From DATFVA01 sp963721075 (lineage in GTDB: Bacteria; Bacteroidota; Ignavibacteria; Ignavibacteriales; Ignavibacteriaceae), in the NCBI GenBank assembly GCA_963721075.1, contig CAVRHV010000005.1, positions 62,001-126,000 of the forward strand: 64,000 nt of DNA, given 5' to 3'. The notes under the pieces are model-generated. The model was given only the letters and a program-made list of their open reading frames with translations, did no database searches and was not told where the DNA came from. A program made the translations under genes and the position numbers. Position 1 is the first letter of the stretch; the number at the start of each line of letters is the position of its first letter. Shown here one piece after another: positions 15,997 to 24,467 of this stretch.

Positions 15997-18351
15997 TTAC
16001 TTAGCCAACAGCATTTTTCTCATATGAATATTTGACCCTGCTTTCAGCTGATAGAAATAAACACCGCTCGCAAGGCTTGATCCATCAAACGTTATCTCAA
16101 AATCTCCCGCATCCTGTTTCTCATTAACCGGTGCTGCAATCTCCTTCCCGAGTATGTCGAATATTTTAAGTGAAACAAATTCACTTTTTGGAACCGAATA
16201 TTTTATTGTAGTTGAAGGGTTGAACGGATTCGGATAATTCTGCTCCAGTGAAAATTTTATCGGCACGTCAACTTTGATTTCAACCTCATCTGAATACTTG
16301 AATGATCCGTCAAAATCTATTTGTTTTAACCTGTATAAATAAACGCCGGAGAAATCTTCATTGTCGGTAAATGAATAGGTGTGATATTCAGTGGTCGTTC
16401 CAAACCCTCCGACAAATCCGATGCTTTCCCATTCGTTTAATTCATTTCCTTGTTCCATTTCTTTTCGTTGGATTTCAAATCCTTTGTTATTCGTTTCTGT
16501 AGCTGTCTGCCAGTTTAACATGACACCCTCCTCGATAACATCTGCAGTAATTGAGGTGAGTTCTACCGGCACTCCGGGACGAAGTCTTCGCCAAACTCCG
16601 TTATAGTCAGTACCTGCAAAAATAAAGGCATCATTGGAAGTAAAAAATTCTGTAACAGCATTAGGGCCAAGTTCCTCGCTGAAAGGAAAGAAATAATTTC
16701 CTCCATCAGTAGATTCATATATATAATTCGAGGCAACGTCAGTTCCTGCCAGAACTGTGTTGTCATCCAGAGGACAAAATCCGATGACCGTAGTTTCAAA
16801 AGGAAAGCCGTAACTCTGAAACCAGGAGTTTCCGTAGTTAGGAGAGTATATCGAAGCTTCAAACAACGAACCCACATAAACGTGACTATTATATGCTGCC
16901 ATTGAAATATGATCAGCAACAGCATTAAGAACCAGATACCAGCTGACACCATCATTATCTGAACGGTATATACCAACAAATTGCCGGATTGCATACATAT
17001 GTCCATCGCTTGCTGACATATCTTCGACAAAATCAGGAGGAAATCCTGAAAGATACCAGTTATCTCCATTATCGGAAGAATAATATATACCTACATCGGT
17101 TGCCGCAACCACGTTGTTTCCGCTGGATGCCATTGAATTAATAAATGTAAGATCAGTTGGCAGACCATTACCGCTTCTTATCCATGTATCTCCCTGGTTG
17201 GTTGATTTATAAACCGTTGAATTGAACTGGAATGTGATCCCTGCATAGACAATTCCATCCTGTTCGCAAAGCCCCCTTACAGTACCATAGTTAATAGTAT
17301 CATTGGTGCCTGTTAACTCGGACCAAGTCTCACCGTTAACAGAGGATCGATATAATCCGTCACGTGTTCCCGCATAAACATTTCTCCCGTTAAAGAGCAT
17401 AGAAGTAATGGATGATCCCGCAGGAAATCCATTCATTGATTTATTCCAGTTATCACCCAGATCATCTGACCGGTAAACTCCTACATAATGAGATCCGGCA
17501 ATAAGGCTTGATGAATTGACTGTTATAGCCCTTACATCTTTGGGACCCATACCGTTGTTCGCAATGCTCCAGGTGGTTCCCCAATTGGTCGATTTCAGAA
17601 TTCCATAGTATGATGTCCCGGCAAACAGATCTGTTCCCGCTGAAGTCAGTGAATAAACATTAGTTATCGTATACGGAAGACCCAGACTATATTCATAGAA
17701 AGCATTTCCTCCATTGGTAGAACGATATATTTCATTAACACAACCGGCAATTATGGTATCACCCGAACTGAAAAAACTCCACGGAGCTGCTCCCTCGAGC
17801 GATGAAACGTTGGACCAATTATCACCGTTATCTGTGGTGACAAAAGTGTAACCGTAAGTAGCTGCAAAGATCTTTTCATTCGTTGAGCCCATCGAGAGTA
17901 TTCCATAAATTCCAAATAATTGAGTCCAGGTTTCTCCGGAATCGGAAGAGCGGTAAACGCCATCGGAATTAGTTCCTGCAAATACATAAGTATCGGTTAC
18001 AACTATAGAAGTCAGGAACAGGTTGTTATAATTCGAGGGAGGAAGCCAGGTTTGTCCTTCGTCAGAAGAACGAAGAACACCCTTGCCGAATGTTCCCGCA
18101 AATAAATATCCCTGTCCGTTTTTAATAACAGTTATGTCCTGACTTTCAATCCCAACGTTTGCAGTGCTCCAGCTGAGACCGTTATCGTTTGAAACGTATA
18201 TCCCGTCGGTTGCAGTACCAGCATAAATCTTACCATTAATTGCAGCCAAAGATTCAATCGAAATCCCTTCGGGTCCATTTGTCCGGACCCACTGCGCTTT
18301 GACTGTGACAAATAAAAAGCAAACAAAACAAAGTACTGTTAACTTCTGCAT
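15997..18351 (-). CDS. Large secreted BNR/sialidase-fold propeller protein with T9SS sorting domain
   Basis: The ATG at 18351 is favoured over the GTG at 18360 because AGGTGGGGAG directly precedes it. A signal peptide (MQKLTVLCFVCFLFVTVKA) is followed by about a dozen repeats of the SSDNGDNW / AGTDYNGVYRS type, the Asp-box-like motif of sialidase and VPS10/YCF48 propellers, up to about residue 590. Then come a module with VPVELTSI and TATETNNKGFEIQRK (about 600-690, fibronectin-like) and the sorting domain (LEQNYPNPFNPSTTIKYSVP to MLLAK). It is probably exported by T9SS and attached to the surface. The catalytic residues of a true sialidase are not identifiable, so a binding role is more likely. 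Confidence 0.88.
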   Translation of the reverse strand: MQKLTVLCFVCFLFVTVKAQWVRTNGPEGISIESLAAINGKIYAGTATDGIYVSNDNGLSWSTANVGIESQDITVIKNGQGYLFAGTFGKGVLRSSDEGQTWLPPSNYNNLFLTSIVVTDTYVFAGTNSDGVYRSSDSGETWTQLFGIYGILSMGSTNEKIFAATYGYTFVTTDNGDNWSNVSSLEGAAPWSFFSSGDTIIAGCVNEIYRSTNGGNAFYEYSLGLPYTITNVYSLTSAGTDLFAGTSYYGILKSTNWGTTWSIANNGMGPKDVRAITVNSSSLIAGSHYVGVYRSDDLGDNWNKSMNGFPAGSSITSMLFNGRNVYAGTRDGLYRSSVNGETWSELTGTNDTINYGTVRGLCEQDGIVYAGITFQFNSTVYKSTNQGDTWIRSGNGLPTDLTFINSMASSGNNVVAATDVGIYYSSDNGDNWYLSGFPPDFVEDMSASDGHMYAIRQFVGIYRSDNDGVSWYLVLNAVADHISMAAYNSHVYVGSLFEASIYSPNYGNSWFQSYGFPFETTVIGFCPLDDNTVLAGTDVASNYIYESTDGGNYFFPFSEELGPNAVTEFFTSNDAFIFAGTDYNGVWRRLRPGVPVELTSITADVIEEGVMLNWQTATETNNKGFEIQRKEMEQGNELNEWESIGFVGGFGTTTEYHTYSFTDNEDFSGVYLYRLKQIDFDGSFKYSDEVEIKVDVPIKFSLEQNYPNPFNPSTTIKYSVPKSEFVSLKIFDILGKEIAAPVNEKQDAGDFEITFDGSSLASGVYFYQLKAGSNIHMRKMLLAK

Positions 18352-18397
18352 ACTCCCCACCTAAATTATTTTATTAATAATATTGAGAATTATCGGA

Positions 18398-19939
18398 TCA
18401 TTTCAACAAAAGCATCTTTTTTGTTGAACTAAAAGCATCAGTTTGAAGTCTGTAATAATAGACACCACTTGCCAGTTTCCTTGCATTAAAGCTGATCTCG
18501 TGGTTTCCCGCAGTCTTAAATTCACTTAACAATGTGGATACTTCCTCTCCCGCAGAATTATATATCTTCAGATTAACATTGCCGTCGGAAGGAATCGAAT
18601 ATTTGATAGTAGTCGTGGGATTAAAAGGATTCGGGTAATTTTGAAAAAGAGTATATCCCTCAGGTACTGTATTTGAAATTTCAACGCTCACAGCATTTAA
18701 TATCTGCCGGGTGCCATCGAAATCAACCTGTATCAAACGGTAGGAATACTCACCCCGGGAAAGGTTCTTGTCAGTGTATGAATATTTCTTTGATTCTGTT
18801 GTTGTTCCGGAACCCTGGACGAATCCTATCTGCTGATACCTGTTTTTATCAACGGCACGTTGAATTTCGAAGCCTGAATTATTTGTTTCAGTTGCTGTTT
18901 CCCAAAACAGATTAACATTGTGTTGATCTACAACCGCATTAAATGAGGCAAGTTCTACTGGCACTACATATTGAGTATGTACAATTGTTCCATCAAAACC
19001 CACTGCCCATCCATTATTACCATCGGGAAAACACACAGAACTAAGAAAGTTATTGGTTCCGGGATCCTGATAGGTCCAGTTTGTTCCTGCATCGCTGGTG
19101 TATAGAATGTAAGCATTGTCATTATCCCCACCGACAACCCATCCGGTAGATTCATTAATAAATTGTACTGCCTGAAACGATTGGCCGGAAGGAAAAGTCT
19201 GAAAGTCCCAATTAGCACCTCCGTCTGTTGTTTTAAATATTACGGCATAGTGATTTAGTGATAAGTCTTCTCCCACTACCCAACCCGTATTTTCGTTGAT
19301 GAAAAAGACATCTCCGAATTGATAACCGGGACCATTCATCTGGAAGTTCCAATTATTTCCTCCGTTGGTTGTATGCATAATTGTGCTAGTATTACCTACA
19401 GCCCAGCCATTTTGATCATCTAAAAAGTAAACAGCAGCGAGGGGGTCCTCATTGCTGCCCGAATACTGGAGAGACCAGGTGTTACCACCGTCGGTAGTAT
19501 GCATTATTTCTTTAATGGGATCCGTAAACGTTCTTGCCTTCCCGCCTACCGTCCAGCCTGTGTTTCCATCAGTAAAAAAAATATCCGAAATTCCATAATC
19601 AGTTGGCGTACTTTGCAGGTTCCAGTTAGTTCCACCGTCGGTAGTGTGAATTATCCTCGAAGCATATCCGGCAGACCATCCGTTTAGGTTATCAGTAAAA
19701 AAGATGGTGCCGTAAAAATTTGAAGGTGGAACACTCTGGGATTCCCAGTTGATTCCGCCGTTAGATGTGTGCAGAATTATCCCGCCGTGACCGCAAATCC
19801 ACCCGGAATTCTCATCAACGAACTTTACCTCGTAGAGCACATTACTAACCCCGGAGTTCTGTTGGTTCCAAACATTCTGAGCATAACTTGCTGAAGTTAA
19901 CAACATAACTATTGCGACAGCCAATCTGTAAATAGTCAT
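18398..19939 (-). CDS. Secreted YCF48-type propeller protein with T9SS sorting domain
   Basis: AGGAGG precedes the ATG. A signal peptide (to about residue 20, SYAQ) is followed by about six repeats pairing HTTDGGTNWNLQS with a GWAVG or GWVVG step, the YCF48/HCF136-like blade pattern (20-325). The common module VPVELASF to TATETNNSGFEIQRA follows at about 330-415, then the sorting domain (LFQNYPNPFNPTTTIKYSIP to MLLLK). It is closely similar in plan to the genes at 22319 and 52112 and the one just downstream, 46 bases away on the same strand. The function of these surface propellers is not known. Confidence 0.88.
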   Translation of the reverse strand: MTIYRLAVAIVMLLTSASYAQNVWNQQNSGVSNVLYEVKFVDENSGWICGHGGIILHTSNGGINWESQSVPPSNFYGTIFFTDNLNGWSAGYASRIIHTTDGGTNWNLQSTPTDYGISDIFFTDGNTGWTVGGKARTFTDPIKEIMHTTDGGNTWSLQYSGSNEDPLAAVYFLDDQNGWAVGNTSTIMHTTNGGNNWNFQMNGPGYQFGDVFFINENTGWVVGEDLSLNHYAVIFKTTDGGANWDFQTFPSGQSFQAVQFINESTGWVVGGDNDNAYILYTSDAGTNWTYQDPGTNNFLSSVCFPDGNNGWAVGFDGTIVHTQYVVPVELASFNAVVDQHNVNLFWETATETNNSGFEIQRAVDKNRYQQIGFVQGSGTTTESKKYSYTDKNLSRGEYSYRLIQVDFDGTRQILNAVSVEISNTVPEGYTLFQNYPNPFNPTTTIKYSIPSDGNVNLKIYNSAGEEVSTLLSEFKTAGNHEISFNARKLASGVYYYRLQTDAFSSTKKMLLLK

Positions 19940-20282
19940 TTTTTTCCTCCTCTTTTAACTTTAATTTTACTCCCTAAAAAAGTGATCAGGTCTCACAAAA
20001 TCGTAACGAAATAATAAATGTTTTTAATCTTATTTCTTTCTTCACTTTAGTTGAATAAATATTTATTTGCAATATATTGATAAGAATTACTGGAGATGAT
20101 TAATAAACGCTGAACTGCTATTAGATTAGAGCAAAACCTTATTATGTCCATTCCCTCCCCGTTCGCGTTGAATGTTTGATATAACTAATTACTCATTTAA
20201 GTAATAAAAAGGATAAAATCATCACGAAATTGTAATTTTTCTGATTATGTGATAGGAGGCCTACAATAAAAAGGAGATTCTC
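19940..20282. other. Intergenic region, little content
   Basis: About 340 AT-rich bases before the propeller gene start. A short hairpin, AGGAGA-T-TCTCCT at 20270-20282, followed on the minus strand by TTTTTATTG, abuts the alanine racemase stop and may act as a weak terminator. Nothing else stands out. Confidence 0.4.
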
Positions 20283-21434
20283 CTATTCAGAATAGATGCG
20301 GGGTACCCTTGTATTTATGTTGGTAAGGATTTCATAGGGAATTGTACCGGCCCAATCGGCAAGTTCTTCGCAGGTTATATTGTTTATTCCGTCTGAGCCT
20401 AGTAAAATTACCTCATCGCCGTGGTAAGCTGTTCCATCTTCAATATTGACAACTATCTGGTCCATTGAAATTGTACCAACAACCGGATAATTGTTTTTTC
20501 TGATTATTACCCTGGCTTTTCCGCTCATACTACGAAAATAGCCGTCACCATAACCAACCGGGACGGTTACAGCCCTGACATTATGATCAGTCTGCCAGGT
20601 TAAACCGTAACCAACCGGATGACCGGGAGTGATTACTTTGAAGTAAACCACCAGCGATTTCCAGGATAGAACGGGTTTTACTTGTATTGTTTTTTTAATT
20701 TTACTTGAAGGGTAAACCCCAAAAAGAAGAATACCGGGACGAACGAGATCTAGTCGGGCTTCGGGATACTGAAGGATTGCTCCTGAATTAGAGATATGCC
20801 TGATAGGGGGAGGGATAGAATTTTTTTCAAAAAAACTCAGCACTTCCATAAACCTCCCGTACTGAAGTCTGGTATGGCTAAGATCGATTGAATCCGAATT
20901 AGAAAAATGAGAAAAAATTCCATCAACTAATATATTCGGACATTTATAAGCTTCTTCTAAAAATCTTTCTGCATTATAATAATGTACACCAAGCCTCTCC
21001 ATTCCTGTATCGATCTTTAAATGTACTTTTGCCTTTTTTTTCAACTGTCCCGCGGATTCGTCTATTTGTCTCAGCTTATCGATTGAGGACGCTGTTATTG
21101 TAAGATCGTTCTTTAGAAAAAGTGGTATCTGGTTCTCCCATACACCGCCAAGTACGAGGATTGGAGTTTTTATCCCAAATTTCCGAAGGAGTATACCCTC
21201 TTCAACTAATGCAACACCAAGATAATCTACTTCCATTTCCTGGTAAAACTGAGCTATTTTAACCAGTCCATGTCCATATGCATTAGCCTTCAGGATCGGC
21301 ATTATTTTTACCGGACCGATATGTTTTTTAACACTCAGGTAATTTTCTTTGAGCGACTTTAAGTTAACTTCAACACGTGTTGGACGTACTATCTTATCAA
21401 CGCTGATTATAGGGTGGTTATTGACATTATCCAT
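20283..21434 (-). CDS. alr: Alanine racemase
   Basis: A 383-residue fold-type III PLP enzyme that interconverts L- and D-alanine for peptidoglycan. The PLP lysine is K49 in MPILKANAYGHG; R147 lies in the GMERLGVH segment; the second catalytic base Tyr is probably Y276 in GHPVGYGLTW; SMDQ and VPVGYGDGY are conserved C-terminal signatures. Length is normal. It is cytoplasmic. There is no strong ribosome binding site. An uncharacterised small gene lies 71 bases upstream on the same strand. Confidence 0.96.
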   Translation of the reverse strand: MDNVNNHPIISVDKIVRPTRVEVNLKSLKENYLSVKKHIGPVKIMPILKANAYGHGLVKIAQFYQEMEVDYLGVALVEEGILLRKFGIKTPILVLGGVWENQIPLFLKNDLTITASSIDKLRQIDESAGQLKKKAKVHLKIDTGMERLGVHYYNAERFLEEAYKCPNILVDGIFSHFSNSDSIDLSHTRLQYGRFMEVLSFFEKNSIPPPIRHISNSGAILQYPEARLDLVRPGILLFGVYPSSKIKKTIQVKPVLSWKSLVVYFKVITPGHPVGYGLTWQTDHNVRAVTVPVGYGDGYFRSMSGKARVIIRKNNYPVVGTISMDQIVVNIEDGTAYHGDEVILLGSDGINNITCEELADWAGTIPYEILTNINTRVPRIYSE

Positions 21435-21505
21435 AGAATATATTTTGACGGTAATAATTAATGAGTAATTCTACGTATGGAATCTATAGAAATTTTACCG
21501 GCCCT

Positions 21506-21910
21506 TCAATAAACACAAAAAATTATTATTGCTATTATTTCTGCACCATCAATTGTTACTCTATATTTAATTCCGAGTCTAATATCCGGTCTGTTCGCTA
21601 CCGGGTAGTTTTTTTCTACAAAAGACATTCCCATTTCATTTATATAAACCGTATCACAGCTGCAGCCCGATATTGAATTCGGATAACAATTCATTAGAGG
21701 TGTATGTAATTCAGACTTCATCTCGAACCTGCTCTGAACTCTTGCGAAACCCTCAATATTTGATAATGTGGTATGTACATAAAGAACCCTTCCCATTAGT
21801 TTGCAGTAACCTGTCAAAGGATCACAAACTTTGCAGCAAAGTTTAATTTCATCTTTTGCAACTACCAGGTTAGCTGCAGTCTCTGCATATGTTTTTTTCA
21901 ACCGAATCAT
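21506..21910 (-). CDS. Hypothetical Cys-rich small protein
   Basis: A 134-residue open frame upstream of alr on the same strand. It contains several cysteines (CCKVCDPLTGYC and SGCSC), which could bind metal or form disulfides, and no signal peptide. The composition looks protein-like, but no Shine-Dalgarno motif precedes the ATG and no family is recognised. It might be a chance open frame. Confidence 0.4.
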   Translation of the reverse strand: MIRLKKTYAETAANLVVAKDEIKLCCKVCDPLTGYCKLMGRVLYVHTTLSNIEGFARVQSRFEMKSELHTPLMNCYPNSISGCSCDTVYINEMGMSFVEKNYPVANRPDIRLGIKYRVTIDGAEIIAIIIFCVY

Positions 21911-22318
21911 GAAAGCTAATTCAGGCTAAGTAAGCTAATTATTAACTTCGTTACCCAGGTACTCACTGAATTGTTCTTATGATAGATGAACATTAATTGC
22001 TTTATTTATTTTATCAATAAAATTCTGATCAAGTTTTCCGAAATGTTTGCCTTCCCTATTAGATAAAATCATCTTTTTCACTGAACAATTTTCCCCAAAG
22101 AATGCTCACCCAACACGCTCGAAATTAAAAGAAAAGAGGGGATGATAATAGTAACTATGTGGCAAACTTTATAAACTATGTCGCAAAAATGCATTATCAG
22201 CCGGAAAAATCAGGAAAATTATGGGAATAAACCCCGACGGATTAATTTTTGTGGAAGGATAATAAAAGAGACGGGCTATGTCCCCGTCTCTAATTATTAG
22301 TTATATCAAATGACCGGA
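21911..22318. other. Intergenic region with paired direct repeat and terminator
   Basis: About 400 non-coding bases. At 22153-22166 and 22174-22187 a 14-base sequence (AACTATGTGGCAAA, then AACTATGTCGCAAA) repeats with one mismatch at a 21-base interval, two helical turns. A terminator at 22267-22291 is listed separately. No other feature is seen. Confidence 0.5.
22267..22291 (-). terminator. Rho-independent terminator of the propeller gene at 22319
   Basis: A perfect 9-bp stem (AGAGACGGG with CCCGTCTCT) and 7-base loop, followed on the minus strand by TTTTATTAT. It lies 27 bases beyond the stop of the gene ending at 22319. Confidence 0.88.
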
Positions 22319-23968
22319 TTATTTCATCAGGACCATTTTCCTAATAGAACTGAATTTTCCGGAAGTTATCTGATACAGGTACACTCCGCTGGGCAGATCC
22401 GAAGCATTAAAATCTATCTTGTAATTTCCTGCTTCTCTTTCTTCGTTCAGGATTGTATTAACACGCTGTCCAATGCTGTTAAACAGATCTATCCTGACAT
22501 TGCTCTTCTCTTTTATTCCGAACTTTATTGTTGTGGTAGGATTAAAAGGGTTTGGATAATTCTGGCCCAGGAAATAGGTATAAACTGATTTGACATTAAC
22601 CATAACCTCATCTGAATAACCTGAACTTCCGTTAAAGTCAGTTTGTTTCAGTCTATAGATATAATTTCCGGAGGGTACATTTTTATTGATGAAAGAATAC
22701 TGCTGCTTTTCCGTAGTAGTTCCTTTTCCCTTTACGAATCCGACAGTCGTCCATTCCTGGTCCCGGGCTCCCGACAATTTTCTCTGAACCTCAAATCCAT
22801 TGTTGTTGGTCTCTGTTGCAGTGGACCATTTTAGGTTAACTTCATTGCCGGAAACTGAAGCTGTAAAAGAGGAAAGCTCAACAGGAAGTGGCATCGGAGG
22901 CCCAACATACTTATAAAAGTTATTGGTATTCCAGTTAGAAGCCCATCCAACCTGGTCAGAACAAAAAATCGTACCGCAGTAATTTCCGTTATCGATATTT
23001 CTCCAGGTATTTCCTCCATCCAGAGTGTAGGCTGAACCGCCGGCATAACCGTTTACATTCACATCTCCTGTAATCACATATCCTGATTCAGTACCCGGAA
23101 CGTAACTGATAGCAACAGGAATACAATCACCATATGGACCCGGCATAGTTGTCCAGTTTTCACCGCCATCAGTTGTTCTTTCAATAACTGGATCGGCTGC
23201 GTGATTAAAGTCCCAGAGAATGCGCATGCCTGTTGTTTGATTTTCAAAAGCAGGGAACATTACATGGTTCTGGTTAGTTCCGGGAATACTTGTGGCTGTC
23301 CAGGTATATCCCATATCAGTTGTTTTTAGTAAGCGGGGACCATTGACTGAGACTGTTGGGAAATATATGATATTACCTTTTTCAGCAGTTTCGAATGGAT
23401 ATAAATATTCAGTCACTGTGGAGGGCGGAATATTAGCTGCTGGAACAGCATTCCAATCGACTCCGGCGTTTGTTGTAGTATAAATTTCAAAGCAGGAAGT
23501 GTTTGGATCTACTTCTCCAAGAACTACCCCGTTATCGCTATCAAAAAAATGAATATAGCCAGGTCCCCAGGCTGAATTAGAATAAGTCAGGGTATCTTTT
23601 ATCCAGTTAGCTCCTCCATCCGTAGTTTTATAAATACCCTGCATGCCCCAATCAGCCCAGGATTCCACGGTAATGTAAGCTGTATTGGCATCGATAGCAT
23701 CTATCCAATAAATTATTCCGTTTTCCATTTCCGGAATTGTGTCACAAATCCAGGATTGACCACCATCGGTAGTTCTAAGGTAACCGTTGATAAACTCACT
23801 GGTACTCGTGTTGCCAGTTGTCCAGCTAGCCCAACAGATATTTTCATCTACAGGCGAGAATGGACAGGCGACTGCTTCTGCGGGCAGGTCTACGCTCTGC
23901 AGCTGCCAGGGTTGGGAAAAAATCGGAATTGAAAAGACTATATAGAAAAGGATTAGTAGTTTTTTCAT
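22319..23968 (-). CDS. Secreted BNR/YCF48-type propeller protein with T9SS sorting domain
   Basis: AGGAG 7 bases before the ATG. The product has a short signal peptide (to about residue 18), then blades with TTDGGANW, TTDGGENW and TLDGGNTW motifs (25-365). The shared module VELSSFTASV to TATETNNNGFEVQRK is at about 370-455, and a sorting domain (LGQNYPNPFNPTTTIKFGI to MVLMK) closes the protein. It belongs to the same architectural family as the genes at 15997, 18398 and 52112. Surface attachment by T9SS is inferred from the C-terminus. Confidence 0.88.
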   Translation of the reverse strand: MKKLLILFYIVFSIPIFSQPWQLQSVDLPAEAVACPFSPVDENICWASWTTGNTSTSEFINGYLRTTDGGQSWICDTIPEMENGIIYWIDAIDANTAYITVESWADWGMQGIYKTTDGGANWIKDTLTYSNSAWGPGYIHFFDSDNGVVLGEVDPNTSCFEIYTTTNAGVDWNAVPAANIPPSTVTEYLYPFETAEKGNIIYFPTVSVNGPRLLKTTDMGYTWTATSIPGTNQNHVMFPAFENQTTGMRILWDFNHAADPVIERTTDGGENWTTMPGPYGDCIPVAISYVPGTESGYVITGDVNVNGYAGGSAYTLDGGNTWRNIDNGNYCGTIFCSDQVGWASNWNTNNFYKYVGPPMPLPVELSSFTASVSGNEVNLKWSTATETNNNGFEVQRKLSGARDQEWTTVGFVKGKGTTTEKQQYSFINKNVPSGNYIYRLKQTDFNGSSGYSDEVMVNVKSVYTYFLGQNYPNPFNPTTTIKFGIKEKSNVRIDLFNSIGQRVNTILNEEREAGNYKIDFNASDLPSGVYLYQITSGKFSSIRKMVLMK

Positions 23969-24002
23969 AGAATACTCCTAAATAATTTGTGGAAAGTTAT
24001 GT

Positions 24003-24349
24003 TTAACGAGCGTGTTCCTGATTATTCTTTATTGTCATTGATTTCTTTTGGCTGAACTCTTCAGTTTTTAGCTCATAGGTATAGAGGCCCCTTTCAAGAT
24101 TCCCACATTTGCTGAAAAACATTTATTTATATCAAATACAACTTCATATGTACCTGCATTTTGCACTTCATCTATAAGGGTTATAATTCTATCTCCATCC
24201 TGATTATAAAGAGTAATGTCCACCCGGGTTTTGTAGGGGATACAGTATTTTATTGTCGTTTTATCCCTGAAGGGGTTCGGGTAATTCTGACTGAGGTAAA
24301 ATTTCAGAGGAATCATTTCATCGTGATTCCGCTCCCTGTATGGTGTCAT
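24003..24349 (-). pseudogene. Headless T9SS sorting domain with a homopolymer frameshift
   Basis: The ATG at 24349 opens directly into a sorting domain (FYLSQNYPNPFRDKTTIKY) with no signal peptide or functional head. After DINK the frame is lost at an A5 run (24115-24119). In the next frame the domain continues as FSKCGNLERGLYTYELKTEE to the stop at 24003. It is a truncated and frame-broken remnant upstream of a large secreted gene. Confidence 0.75.
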
Positions 24350-24467
24350 TTCTCCTTAATAAAAAGTATTCGCAAAACGAAATATTCCAGGGGATATTAA
24401 TAAGGTTTAATTGGGTGAGAATCTGGTAGAATTATGTAAAAAGCTTGTAAATTTGTGGAAATATGGA

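Noticed and set aside
16563..17069. A 168-codon open frame inside the propeller gene at 15997
   Set aside because: It runs in another frame of a long gene with clear signal peptide and sorting domain, and has an implausible composition rich in Leu/Phe/Met without any family match.
15997..18351. True sialidase
   Set aside because: Asp-box-like blades are present, but the Arg triad, Tyr/Glu nucleophile pair and Asp acid of sialidases cannot be identified; called a BNR-fold propeller only.
20283..21434. Broad-specificity amino acid racemase instead of alanine racemase
   Set aside because: The length and motif set fit housekeeping Alr, and broad-specificity forms are typically periplasmic with a signal peptide, which is absent here.
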